Assembly (NCBI GenBank): GCA_965219855.1
Contig: CBDCOR010000015.1
Span: 1 to 64,000, forward strand
Source: CAUZIZ01 sp965219855
Lineage (GTDB): Bacteria; Acidobacteriota; UBA6911; RPQK01; JAJDTT01
Direction: 5' to 3'
DNA: 64,000 bases
The position numbers and the translations under genes are program-made. The notes beneath the pieces were generated by a model, which was given only the letters and a program-made list of their open reading frames with translations, made no database searches and was not told where the DNA came from. This document shows positions 35,060 through 44,870 of the stretch, one piece after another. Within the stretch, counting starts at the first letter, position 1. Each line of letters begins with the position of its first letter.

Positions 35060-35065
35060 AAGGAC
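35060..35065. repeat. Target duplication AAGGAC, right copy
   Basis: Directly follows the IS21 right end and restores the reading frame of the interrupted cytidylyltransferase gene, which ends at the TAG of 35084-35086. Confidence 0.85.
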
Positions 35066-35091
35066 TTCTTGCAGCTTGAGGAATAGGAGTG

Positions 35092-35224
35092 CTGGCCCCA
35101 TTCGAGAACGAAACTTCGGGTCCGGCGTAGCGGTGGCCTCCAGGCCGTCCGAGCCAAAGGCTCAGAAGAATAAGACTTCGGCCTGGAGGCCAAAGCTACT
35201 TCTGCAAATGAAGTTTCAGCTTAG
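35092..35224. repeat. Dispersed mosaic repeat R1, copy d (uninterrupted reference copy)
   Basis: Runs from CCATTCGAGAACGAAACTTC through TCCGGCGTAGCGGTGGCC to GAAGTTTCAGCTTA. The palindrome arms at 35128-35146 and 35180-35198 match at 17 of 19 positions. It is the intact version of the sequence that the group II intron splits at 52157/54185. Confidence 0.85.
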
Positions 35225-35230
35225 GACTGC

Positions 35231-36618
35231 CTAAGAATGGACGATTCCCAGAGGAGGAAAAACCTTCCAGGACCCGCGCGTGAAGTCTGGGAACTCGACG
35301 GGACGGCTCTTGTGCGAGACCGATTGCTCCGTCAGCTCTGTGACCACGCTCAGAGCAGCAGCGTCGTAGACATCCATGTCTGTGGGGGACCCTTCCCGCA
35401 GGCATTGGATCAGCCTATAGTCCTCTATGTAATCCATCCCCCCATGGCCCGCTCCTTCGGAGACCTTTCCCAGCGTCCTCCAAAGCGGATGTTCGAATTC
35501 CTCGAGGTACTCGCTTGCCGCTTCCCATTGATGTTCGGGGCTTCTCCCCTCGATGTGCACCCGATCCGGGTAGCCATGAACGATGCCCTCGGTACCCTGG
35601 ACTAGATTGATACGGCTGTACGGTCGAGGCAGGTTGCAGTCGTGACTCAAGAAGATGGTCCGGCCCTTGACGGTGCGAATCAGGCTCACGTTCACATCTC
35701 CCAAAGCGTACTCCTCCTGCCTTTCCGGAGCTTCTGGAGGGAAGTGTTCTTGGGCGTATTGGTACAGTCCCCTGGAGTTACTGCTCATCGAGACCAGGTA
35801 GTCGAATCGATCCCCCCGGTTGATGTCCATGCACTGGGCCACGGGTCCCAATCCGTGGGTGGGATAGAGGTTACCGTTTCGCTTGATGGAGTGGTCACGA
35901 CGCCACAGACCCTCACTCTCTGAGGCGAATTTTTCGGCACGGAGATCGTGAAGATACCCACACTCCGCATGCATGATCTCTCCCAAGACACCCTTTCGCA
36001 GCATGTTCAGGATCATCATCTCGCGGTGCCCGTAGTTGCAGTTTTCCATCATGACACAGTGTTTCTTGTATTTTTCCGCCGCCTCCACAAGCTGCCAACA
36101 CTCATCGATCGTGAGGGCGGCAGGTACTTCGGTCGCTGCATGTTTTCCAGCTTCCATAGCAGCAAGGCAAACTGGGACGTGCCACCTCCACGGCGTCGCA
36201 GTGTAAACCAGATCCAGATCTTCCTGCTGGCACATGCGTTTGAAGTCGGTCTCTCCGCGCCAGAAACCCTTGGGTTCGGGCTGTCCAGCTTTCTTCGCCC
36301 AGGACTGGATACGCTCTACCTTTCCTCGGTCGAGATCGCAGACCGCTCCGAGCTCGGCACCCCTGATACGAAGCAGATTCTTGACATGGTTGGACCCCAT
36401 GCCCTCCTACTCCAACAAATCCAATCCGAACACGATCCAGTGGCGACGCGGCCGAAAGGCTTATTGGGAGGAGGTCCCAGATCATGTGCTGCGCGGCGTG
36501 AGCTGATGCCGGACCTCGCGGACCCAGTCGTCGACAGGCCCAGTCCACCGACCGCGCTCAGCTTCACCCATTGGCGGCGGTCAAGCCAGTTCTTTCGACT
36601 CGAATTTCCCTTATCCAT
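35231..36618 (-). pseudogene. GH109-like Gfo/Idh/MocA protein, frameshifted twice
   Basis: GH109 enzymes are NAD-dependent glycosidases (alpha-N-acetylgalactosaminidase type). The main frame (35231-36400) carries the EVPAALTIDECW region, NCNYGHREMM, PTHGLGPVAQCMDINRGDRF and the GHGGMDY segment seen in that family. The Tat-type leader (RRQWVKLSAVGGLGLS) from ATG 36618 is in another frame, and RVRIGFVGVGG lies in the third. A single surplus base near 36401 falls inside the NAD-binding GxGGMGSNH motif, and one more indel lies between 36480 and 36560. If these lesions are real the product is inactive. Confidence 0.78.
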
Positions 36619-36789
36619 GGTTTTACGACCTCCTCCGGGTGGTGGATTCAAAACTCGGTGGCTACAGTCACAGCCCTGGGATTGCTTGGTGTAGGATTCT
36701 ATGCAAGGGTGGAGAAGGGATCAAGGCCTTGACCCACAGCGGCTAACGCGCCGTTTTCGCATTAGATCAATTTCCGCCGGCGCGCGCTC

Positions 36790-38022
36790 CTAGACAACTC
36801 CATTCTTGGCGACAACACCTTCGAGAAAATCGGCGAAACGATTGGAGAGCCTTTCCAAGGAGAATTCACTTCTCGCCAGCTGGCGAGCACGTTCTCCCAT
36901 TCTCCGAGCGAGAATCGGGTCATACTTGAGCCTAATAACGGCCTCGACGAAGGCAGCCGGTTCCTCAGGAGGTACGGCCAGACCTATACTTTGCTCCGTA
37001 ACCAACTCCGCAAGCCAGCCCGGGTAGTTCACGATGACCGGAAGCCCTGCCGAGATATAGTCAAAGAACTTGTTCGGTGAGGTGCCATACTGGAACCCCT
37101 CTACATTGGCCAGAATCATAAGCCCCACATCCGTGCTGGCGAGTTTGCGCGCAAGCTCCTCGCGAGGCACTGGATCGAGAAAGATACAGTTTGCCAATCC
37201 GGCTTCGTCGGCTCGTCGAATCAGTTCCGGCTTCTTCTTACCGTCACCGACGAAAACAAACTTGACGTTGTGGTTGCCGTCTTGATGGAGTAGCTTGGCT
37301 GCGGCCAGGACGGCATCCAGTCCGTTCGCAATGCCGTGGGCGCCGGTAAACACACAGACAAAATCGTCATCGGCGGTTCCGGGGAATCGGCTTGCCTCTT
37401 TTCCAGGCCTGAATAGTTCCAGATCCGAAACGTTCGGAATCATTGAGATAGGAAGATCGGGACGACTGCGTCTTCGGATTCCTGCTTCGATTCCGGGGGA
37501 CAGGGCAACACAGGCGTCAGCGGTTCGGTAGGCAAGCCACTCTAGCCCCAACAGCGACCAGAAAGCTATGGGGTTCCTGATCGCTCCCATCTGGCGGGGG
37601 ACTTCGGGCCACAGGTCGCGCACTTCAAAGACGAACTTCTTTCGACGAAAGAGCTTGGCACAGATCCCAGGAATGGCAGCTGTCAGGGGAGTCGAGGTTG
37701 CGAAGAAGAGATCGTAGTCCCCGCGCAGGGCGAACACGAGCGTCTTGAGAGCAACTCGTAGAAAGACCCATGCACGTCGGGGAACGCTCAGATAGTTCGA
37801 ATAGGGCATGGCCACCTCTTTTACACAGATGCCATCCACTGTGCCGCTGCGCCAGCCGCGACGCACAGGCCCGGATATACCAGGATCGCTTAGCCTATTT
37901 ACGCCACAGACTACGGTCAGGGAGTGCCCTCGTTCTACCAGCTTTCGCGCCATTTCATACGAGCGCACCGACCATGCGCCCTGGGGGATAGAAAAGTATT
38001 GATGAAAGTACACAACGCGCAT
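36790..38022 (-). CDS. Glycosyltransferase family 4 (WbuB-like)
   Basis: A 410-residue GT-B enzyme for surface polysaccharide. It begins with MRVVYFHQYFSIPQG, typical of WbuB-type transferases, followed by GAWSVRSYEMARKLVERGH. The C-terminal nucleotide-sugar domain shows CVFTGAHGIANGLDAVL, VFVGDGKKKPELIRRA and GTSPNKFFDYISAGLPVIVN. Donor and acceptor are not predictable. It is near other capsule-type genes and is one of the few intact ones. Confidence 0.9.
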   Translation of the reverse strand: MRVVYFHQYFSIPQGAWSVRSYEMARKLVERGHSLTVVCGVNRLSDPGISGPVRRGWRSGTVDGICVKEVAMPYSNYLSVPRRAWVFLRVALKTLVFALRGDYDLFFATSTPLTAAIPGICAKLFRRKKFVFEVRDLWPEVPRQMGAIRNPIAFWSLLGLEWLAYRTADACVALSPGIEAGIRRRSRPDLPISMIPNVSDLELFRPGKEASRFPGTADDDFVCVFTGAHGIANGLDAVLAAAKLLHQDGNHNVKFVFVGDGKKKPELIRRADEAGLANCIFLDPVPREELARKLASTDVGLMILANVEGFQYGTSPNKFFDYISAGLPVIVNYPGWLAELVTEQSIGLAVPPEEPAAFVEAVIRLKYDPILARRMGERARQLARSEFSLERLSNRFADFLEGVVAKNGVV

Positions 38023-38046
38023 GGGGCGGACTTCTGGGTTTGATTG

Positions 38047-39444
38047 TCAGGTTAGACGCTCGACCATATCAACTGCCTTTTGAGCCGTTCGACGTGCTGT
38101 CTGGATACAGTCAGGAATACCGACACCACCCACGAAGGCACCGGTGAGAAAGAGTCCGGGGTTTCGTTCAAGAGCCTTCTGTACCTTTTCCAGCAGCCCA
38201 CGGTGTCCCACCACCAATTGCGGCATGACCCGAGTATGGTCAAATACCTGCTGCAAGACGGGAGCGCAAGAAACATTCAGGATTCGCCTCACTTCACCGT
38301 GAACTATTGCAGCGGCTTCCTCTTTCGAGACTGGTGCTCGAGTCATTCTCCCATCGTGCGCAACACAGCGTAGAAGGACCGCCTGCTCCGGACAGCGCCC
38401 ATCGAACTTGCTGCTGACCCAGGTGCAAGCATCGAGCGCTTCGGCCTCTCCCTCTGGTACGACAAAGCCGAAACCGTCAAGAGGATGGGAAAACTCGGAG
38501 CGCTTGTACGCAAGATAGATGATCTTGCTAGAAGTGTAGGGGATCTCTCGCAGAAGTCCGCTGGCCTCGGGGTTGATATCGCTCAGGATCTCTGCGCTGG
38601 ATCCAGCTGGGGTAGACAGAATCAAGAGATCGAAGGAATCGTCGAAACCCGTCGCCCTCAATCGATAGGGTCTGGACCCTCGCTCCAGCCTGAGTTCGGC
38701 AAGATTGAGGTGGACCTCGACCCCCTCCAGGGCCCTCACCAGAGGATCGATCAGCTGTTCTATGCCACCACGGAGGGTCTGAAAGAGTGATGGCGAGGCG
38801 GCTGACGACGTGGACCTGGTCCGACGAAAACCTTTCCAAAGACTGCCGAAGCTCTGCTCCAGCTGATGGAGAAGGGGGAGCGCGCTAGGGGTACTCAATC
38901 GTCTTATATCTCCGCCGTATATAGCCGAAACCAAGGGCTCAGCTATGCTGTCGGTGAACTCCTTGCCTAGCCTCCGCCCAAGGAAAGAGCTGACGCTGAG
39001 ATCTCCCTGGCTGCGGCCTACGAAGGGTTCCATCAGCGCTCGTAGCTTTCCAGAACGACTCAGAGATGATGTGGACCAGAAGGTTCTCAATCTGATAGGA
39101 GCTAGGAACGCCATCCCTTCCGGCAGGGGCCGAAGCCCTTCCTGTCCCAGGACGTAGGTTCTCCGCAAATGATCGTTGGATCCGATCAACTGGCCGGAAA
39201 GACCGACTGTGTGTACCAGCTCACGAGCAGCAGGCTTATAGCTCACAAAGGCCTCTGGACCCCACTCTAGAAGAAAGCCTCTGTTGTTCTCTGAGCGGAT
39301 GACACCACCCAAACGACCTGATCGCTCCAAGAGACTGATTTCGATCTCCCGGGACTTATCCCGACTCTCCTGGAGAAGAAAGAAGGCGGTGGCTAGACCC
39401 GAGATCCCTCCACCCAGTATCCCAATCCTGACACTGTTCGCCAC
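38047..39444 (-). CDS. hemY: Protoporphyrinogen oxidase (FAD, HemY type)
   Basis: Oxidises proto- or coproporphyrinogen in heme synthesis. The 465-residue flavoprotein opens with the FAD-binding IGILGGGISGLATAFFL followed by the second Rossmann element (LLERSGRLGGVIRSE). Further family features are GGDIRRLSTPSALPLL, LRGGIEQLIDPL and the C-terminal LFLTGAFVGGVGIPDCI. Length fits. No other heme gene is adjacent; it shares its strand with the glycosyltransferase downstream. Confidence 0.92.
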   Translation of the reverse strand: MANSVRIGILGGGISGLATAFFLLQESRDKSREIEISLLERSGRLGGVIRSENNRGFLLEWGPEAFVSYKPAARELVHTVGLSGQLIGSNDHLRRTYVLGQEGLRPLPEGMAFLAPIRLRTFWSTSSLSRSGKLRALMEPFVGRSQGDLSVSSFLGRRLGKEFTDSIAEPLVSAIYGGDIRRLSTPSALPLLHQLEQSFGSLWKGFRRTRSTSSAASPSLFQTLRGGIEQLIDPLVRALEGVEVHLNLAELRLERGSRPYRLRATGFDDSFDLLILSTPAGSSAEILSDINPEASGLLREIPYTSSKIIYLAYKRSEFSHPLDGFGFVVPEGEAEALDACTWVSSKFDGRCPEQAVLLRCVAHDGRMTRAPVSKEEAAAIVHGEVRRILNVSCAPVLQQVFDHTRVMPQLVVGHRGLLEKVQKALERNPGLFLTGAFVGGVGIPDCIQTARRTAQKAVDMVERLT

Positions 39445-39765
39445 GGAAACTCCTAGTTCTCAGCTCAGGTGAAAAAGGCCGAGGGTACGTCTGCAAATAC
39501 CCGCCTACGACGAAGGCTCCGGCCGGAATCGGCCCTCTTCAATTCCCTTCAGTTGCCGCGCTCTGGTTCCTGGCTGGTCGACAACGGAAAGCGCCAATCC
39601 CAGCGACACACCAAACCCAGGGAGCAGAACCGAGTTTCAACCGCGAAGCACTTGGTGCCATAACGAACGCACCCCAAGCAACTCCTCGGCCATCCTTGTA
39701 TGATACACGGGTTGTGGTGTGCAGGCTGACCCTGGTGATTTGAATAACTCCTTGTTGCTGACGGG
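39445..39765. other. Intergenic region without recognised features
   Basis: Lies between the divergent hemY and chimera genes and so should contain both promoters. No frame with family similarity, no repeat shared with other parts of the window and no clear promoter elements were found. Confidence 0.5.
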
Positions 39766-40898
39766 TTGTCGAATTCTGTGAAGGTGCCAATCAAACTGAA
39801 GCGGGTCCTGATCGTTGGGGCAGGTGGCCATGGGCAAGTGGTTGCGGACATCTTGAACCGCCTCCAGGAATCTGATGGGTCGATCACGCCAATCGGCTAT
39901 GTGGACGACGAGAAGGAGCTTCAATCTAGGGTGGTTTTGGGGCTGCCGGTTCTGGGAGACTTGGGAGACATAGCATCAATCCCCCACGAGCGTCTGGTTA
40001 TTGCTATTGGCGAGAATGAGGTCCGGCGTGAGGTCTTTCTAAGACTGGCGTCTCGAGAAGAGTGCCTCCAACCGGCTGTCCACCCCGGGGCTACCTTAGC
40101 GGCTGGTGTTGCCCTTGGGGCAGGAACTGTCGCGGCTGCAGGTGTCGTTGTGAATCCTGGTTCTACCATCGGTACGAGTTGTATTTTGAATACCGCTTGC
40201 ACCATCGATCACCATAACCACCTTGCTGACTATGTCCATGTTGCCCCTGGGGCGCATCTGGGAGGCGACGTTTGCATAGGCGAAGGCTCCCTGGGTCAGT
40301 TTGGTGCTTTCTCTTTCAACGGCAACAAGATCGTCACCACATCCCAGGGTGGCATGTTGGTCTCCAACGATTCCAGGCGCATTGAGGCAGCGAGTTTTCT
40401 GGCGTCGCAGGCCAAGGATCCGGCCGCTCACTACCAACACTCTACTGCTGGATACAACTACACCATGAGCAACGTTCTTGCGGCGGTTGGCAGGGCTCAG
40501 CTCAAAGTGCTGCCTGAACGCATTGAATCCCGCAGAAACAATTTCATCCGCTACCAAAAGCAATTGGGCCAGCTGCCGGGAATTGGCTTCATGCCCGAAG
40601 CTTCCTATGGTCGATGCACGCGATGGTTAACATGTATTACCGTGGATCCACAGCTGTCCGGGACCACCAGAGAAGAGATCCGGAAGGCGCTTGATCTTGC
40701 CGGCATTGAGTCCCGGCCGATCTGGAAACCCCTTCACCTTCAACCCGTCTTCGAGCACTGCCCTCGTAGGGGGGGCGGATTTCTGAAGACATCTTCGAGC
40801 GCGGTCTGTGTCTCCCAAGCGGGTCCAATTTGACACCTCAAGACATCGATTGGGTGTGCCAGAGGATCTGTGAGGTGTGGGAAGGAGCCGTGATCTGA
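39766..40898 (+). pseudogene. Chimeric gene: PglD/NeuD-like acetyltransferase joined to the C-terminal part of a DegT-type aminotransferase
   Basis: Residues 1-180 or so are a sugar O/N-acyltransferase: Rossmann-like GAGGHGQVVADIL, then left-handed helix hexapeptides with HPGATLAAGVALGAG and TIDHHNHLADYVHVAPGAHL. At about 40300 the frame continues without a break into FGAFSFNGNKIVTTSQGGML, the PLP-lysine region of a PglE/WecE-type sugar aminotransferase, and its C-terminal half. The acetyltransferase end (about 40 residues) and the aminotransferase N-terminal half (about 175) are missing, so an internal deletion fused neighbours. Near 40768-40777 a run of seven G shifts the frame; the true end is ...DIFERGLCLPSGS ... 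at TGA 40896-40898. Start is TTG 39766 or GTG 39778. Confidence 0.8.
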
Positions 40899-43259
40899 CT
40901 ACGAATCCTTAGTACTCTTCTCGCGATCTTTCTGAGATGAGTCGGTTTCGGCCTCGCTGTCGGACGGCTCTTCCCGGACCGGCTCGGGGGATGCCTCGAT
41001 CACGGGCCGAAGGGGCACCTCGATCACTGACATGGGAGGCACTTTCAGGGTCTTGAACCAGAGGAATCCACCCTTGTTCAAGACTCGCCGCCCATCAGGG
41101 TAGATGATGGTCGCGCCTTGACTATCTGCGTCTCGGCTGTACCCACCAGCATGATCGATATAGTACTCGGCACCCTTATCCTCGACATGGGCCATGACCG
41201 TCTCGAACTGAACAGCACCTCGGACTTCGACCACGTTCTCGAAGCGGGGGATTGTGAGCTGGTCACCGTCGTCCAGGACCAGGTCTTGGGAGGATCCAGG
41301 ATTGCCAAGAGCGACTTCAAGATTGAAAGCGATTCGCTTATGTTCAAGGGATTCGGACTCCCTCACAGAAAGGGGAGTCGCGGGACCCTTCTTACTCAGT
41401 CCCCTCTCGGTCTGTCGCACTTCCTTCTGGACTAGTCGCAGCTTGTTCTCCAGGGAAAGCAAAGCCGGCTCGATCCGACGCATCAGCCTTGCAGCCTGTG
41501 GCGCGGCTTGCTCTTTCAAGCCCCCTGCCCATTGGACCAAATCCGAAACGTGGTTTATGCCCTCGCGCAGCACATAGCGGCCCGGCACTCGTACTTCGCC
41601 CCTGATCTCAACCACATCCTGGAGATCAAAATCGGGATGCTTTCGGACCGAGATCCTGTCGTTGCTCTTGAGTGGAATTCCCGTCGGCCCATCATTGTTG
41701 AAATATCGGTCGCTGATTTCAACCGGAATGATTTCTCGCTTGACGGAGGGATTGCCCTGCACATCGAGCCTCGATATCTCGGCCCGAGCATAGGCACCCT
41801 CCAAGAGACCTCCCGCTTGCAACAGGAGATCGGCGAGGGTCATGCTGCTGATGAACTCATACACTCCAGGTTTCTTGACGAAACCATCGATCGCGACCAT
41901 TCGTCTGAGAGCAAGATCCTTCGCGGCATAGACAATCACCTCATCATCTGCCTGGAGAGGCTGGTCTTCGGAGTCATCCCCGAGCAGCAAGGCTCCGAGG
42001 TTGAAAGCTATCAGAGTACGCTCCAATTCCGAACCTCGGCGAACCCAGCGAATCAGATCTCCTTTTTCCAGAAACGCCGCCTGACGGAACTGCCTGTCCT
42101 GAAACCCCCCGGCAACGTCCAGAAGGTCGTAAATCGTCATTCCCTGAAAAAGCCTGTGATCGCCCGGCCGCTTAACATGACCGGAGAGAGTCACTTTGTG
42201 TTCAACGGCCGAGATCTCGTCGGACGAATAGATCACGATCTCGTCGAGATCTTGCAAATCATGGTTCTCTTCGGGGAGGCCTTGCATCAGGTGCTCAAGG
42301 TTGAACTTGATAAAGTGTCGAGAGCCATCGTTTGATCGACGGCGAATATCGCCGCGCGATCTGTATGTCTTTCTCCATTAGTTTGGATCCTGGAAGCCCC
42401 CCTTGGCAAAGAGGAGGTCGTAGAGTCGCATTCCATGATATAGGTCGTACCGGCCCGGAAGCTTGACGTGCCCGGAGAGGTCGACCGCGCCCTCCGATCC
42501 CTCAATCTCCGAAACGGTGTAGATCACCAGCCGATCCAAGGGCTGCAACGCCAGGTCGTGGTCAGGTTCCCCCTTGATGACACGACCCAGATCAACCTTC
42601 AGGTAGGAGTGTTTTTGCTCTGGGGAAGTGCGAACGAGTTCAGCTCGCTCCAAATATGCCTGTCTGGTCAGACCTCCTGCTTCTCTAATCAGTGCTGAGA
42701 TCCTCATTGCCGCATGCAACTGGTACTCACCGGGCAAGGACACCCCCCCACCCTCGACGCTCACAAAGTCGTCGCGAACCTGGCGGGTCGAGTAGATATT
42801 GACGACATCCTGATCCTGCAATTCTTGATCGCGACCACTGTCTAGCAATTCCTTGAGAGGGAAATCGAGGGTTATCAGGCCCTGGTTCATTTCTGTCCTG
42901 AGAACAAGAGCTTTCTCGAGACTGGCTCCTGGGCGAAGGTCACCAGCCATCTTAAGGAGGCCTATCAACCCCTCCTTGTCCTTCAGTTCGTACCGCCCGG
43001 GCCTTCGGACCTCCCCTTGAATGGAGACTTCCTTGACCATGAGGGGAACAAATATCACGTCGCCGTTCTGGACCTGGATGTGGCTCTGTTCCAGATCCCC
43101 GGTCAGAAGGAACCTGTAGAAGTCCACCGATAATGACCGACCTGCCCTTCGGATTTTCACACGGCGAATCGAGGCACCCTCCTTGACTCCCTTCGCCTTA
43201 GCTAGTGCCCGTCCGAAAACCGGGGTTTTCAGAACTGTAATCTGTTGAATCGTAAACAC
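40899..43259 (-). pseudogene. SLBB-repeat polysaccharide export protein, 5' truncated and with a nonsense codon
   Basis: Several SLBB (soluble ligand-binding beta-grasp) domains occur in series, each with the pattern SGHVKxPGxYxLxxGMxxxDLLxxAGG. The stretches 43259-42381 and 42377-40899 are in the same frame and separated only by one TAA at 42378-42380, after KGGFQDPN; the following codons (RRRSNDGSRHFIKFNLEHL) keep the family pattern, so it is a single gene. The N-terminal polysaccharide-export domain is missing: similarity begins at about 43230 and the ISNCY-like element lies immediately upstream. Such proteins form or gate outer-membrane export channels for capsule and exopolysaccharide. 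Confidence 0.8.
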
Positions 43260-43412
43260 TTATTATACTTGAGACTGCTGACAGACCGGCTCGACCCAGC
43301 TCGATCCAGAGCAAGGACCCTCGAGCGAGGGCACGCGGGCCAAAAAGCAGCGGTTCGGCGCAGACCTCTCCCCGAGTCGGAGCCACAAGGCAGTACGGTC
43401 AGCCACAAAAGG

Positions 43413-44683
43413 CTACAACAGGAGTCGGGCCAGGACGACCAGGTTATAGGTCAGGACGCTGGCATGGACGTAGCTTTGAAAGTGAGGCCAGCCTTTCCAG
43501 CTACAGCGGTGGAGACCGAAGGTGTGCTTGAGGGTCCCAATGCACCCCTCAATCCCGGCGCGGAAGCGTTTGAGTTGTTTGTAGACCCAACTGGAACGCA
43601 CCATGCTCTCAACCGTCAACCCACACTTTTTGGAAAAGGCCACATCCTGTACCCCCTGCTCTTTGGCCCAGCGCAGGTTGGCAGCCGAGGCAAAACCACC
43701 ATCCCAGGCGCTCTGGCGGGGGACCTTCCCGTACAGCTGTCGATGCCGCTCTAAGAAGGGTTGCACATAGTTGCTGTCGGCCGGATTCCCCCGTTCCACC
43801 ACACAATCCAGGATCAGCGACGAGGCGCCCGTGCTGACAAACACCTTGTGGCCGAAGACCGTTTCCCGAGGGCTCTTCTTGATAATATCGGTGTGCTCTT
43901 CGAAGAGGGAACAGATCTTCTCCTGGGCCGCGACGGCCTCGCCCGAAAGGACCCGTCGTTGAGTCTGCTCGATGACTTTGTGCAACAGCCCCAGATAGTG
44001 GGCCAGTTGCGCCGCCACGGCCAGACTGAGGGGATCGCTCCACTGCGCGGAAGCTGCCAGCGCCTGCTCGGCATAGTGAGCCGTCTTGGACGCCACTTTG
44101 ATCAGATCGCGGTAACTGTCCAGGCGCTTCTTGCCGCGGCGGTTGCGGATGTTCAGGACGCGCCGCTTGGCCCGCCGCGTATGATCGACGAAGCCGATCC
44201 CTTCCCGCTCCCGCAGCCGCCCCAGCGACTGGGTCACGACTCGAATGCCGTCGTACAACAGCTCACTGTCGAGCGGATAGTGGATGTTCGTCTCGACCGC
44301 CGTGGCATCGACCCGAATCCGTTGGCCTTTTTCCAGACCCCGAGCCTGCGCCCAGAGCACCAAGTGGTCGTTGATCGCCTTCCAAGTCCCCGGCTCAGTC
44401 TTCCCCAGGTTCTCCGCCAGGGTGGCTTTGCTGATCGACGCCCCATAGGGCAAGCGACAGAACCTCTGACAGCTTTGCGAATCCACCAGATGAAACTCCA
44501 GCTTGCGATAGCTGAACTGATGCAGCTGTTTGATGACGGCGCAACGCAGCACCTGCTCGGCCGTCAAACCGGGGGCGCCAACACCGGAATCGACCCTGTC
44601 AGAGAGATCTTGTACTAATGGGCCAGCTGGTGATCGGGCCATTGCGGGGAAAGGGGGCGTTGTTTTTCACGCTTTTTACGCAT
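43413..44683 (-). pseudogene. ISNCY-type DDE transposase with damaged N-terminus
   Basis: The frame 43413-44642 holds most of the enzyme: LTAEQVLRCAVIKQLHQFSY, catalytic Asp in RIRVDATAVETNIHYPLDS, Asp in SAWDGGFAS and Glu in RAGIEGCIGTLKHTF. The natural start is MRKKREKQRPLSPQ at ATG 44683, but this frame stops after 22 codons, and residues between it and LVQDLSDRVDSG appear to be missing. The terminal repeats of the element could not be recognised; it probably ends near 43260 on the left, where the export gene is cut, and before 44776 on the right, where the next IS21 begins. Confidence 0.78.
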
Positions 44684-44775
44684 CTTCGAACTCCTGAAAT
44701 CGTCGTAAGTCGTTTTAGTCTAATTATTTGCACCAAATAGTCTAGCAAACGGCCCTGACAGTTTCGGAGCTTGAA

Positions 44776-44826
44776 TGTCAGGGGCCACCCAAAAGCGGCC
44801 AGTGAGGGCCACTTCAAAACCGGCCA
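44776..44826. repeat. Left inverted repeat of the IS21 element
   Basis: Pairs with 47522-47573. It begins TG and contains the words CAAAAGCGGCCA and CAAAACCGGCCA, the typical multiple transposase-binding sites of IS21 ends. Confidence 0.88.
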
Positions 44827-44870
44827 TTTTCAAGAGCCATTGAGGGCCGCATCCGGCGTAGGATGCGCCG

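Noticed and set aside
43761..44618. 285-codon open frame on the plus strand
   Set aside because: Antisense of the ISNCY-type transposase.
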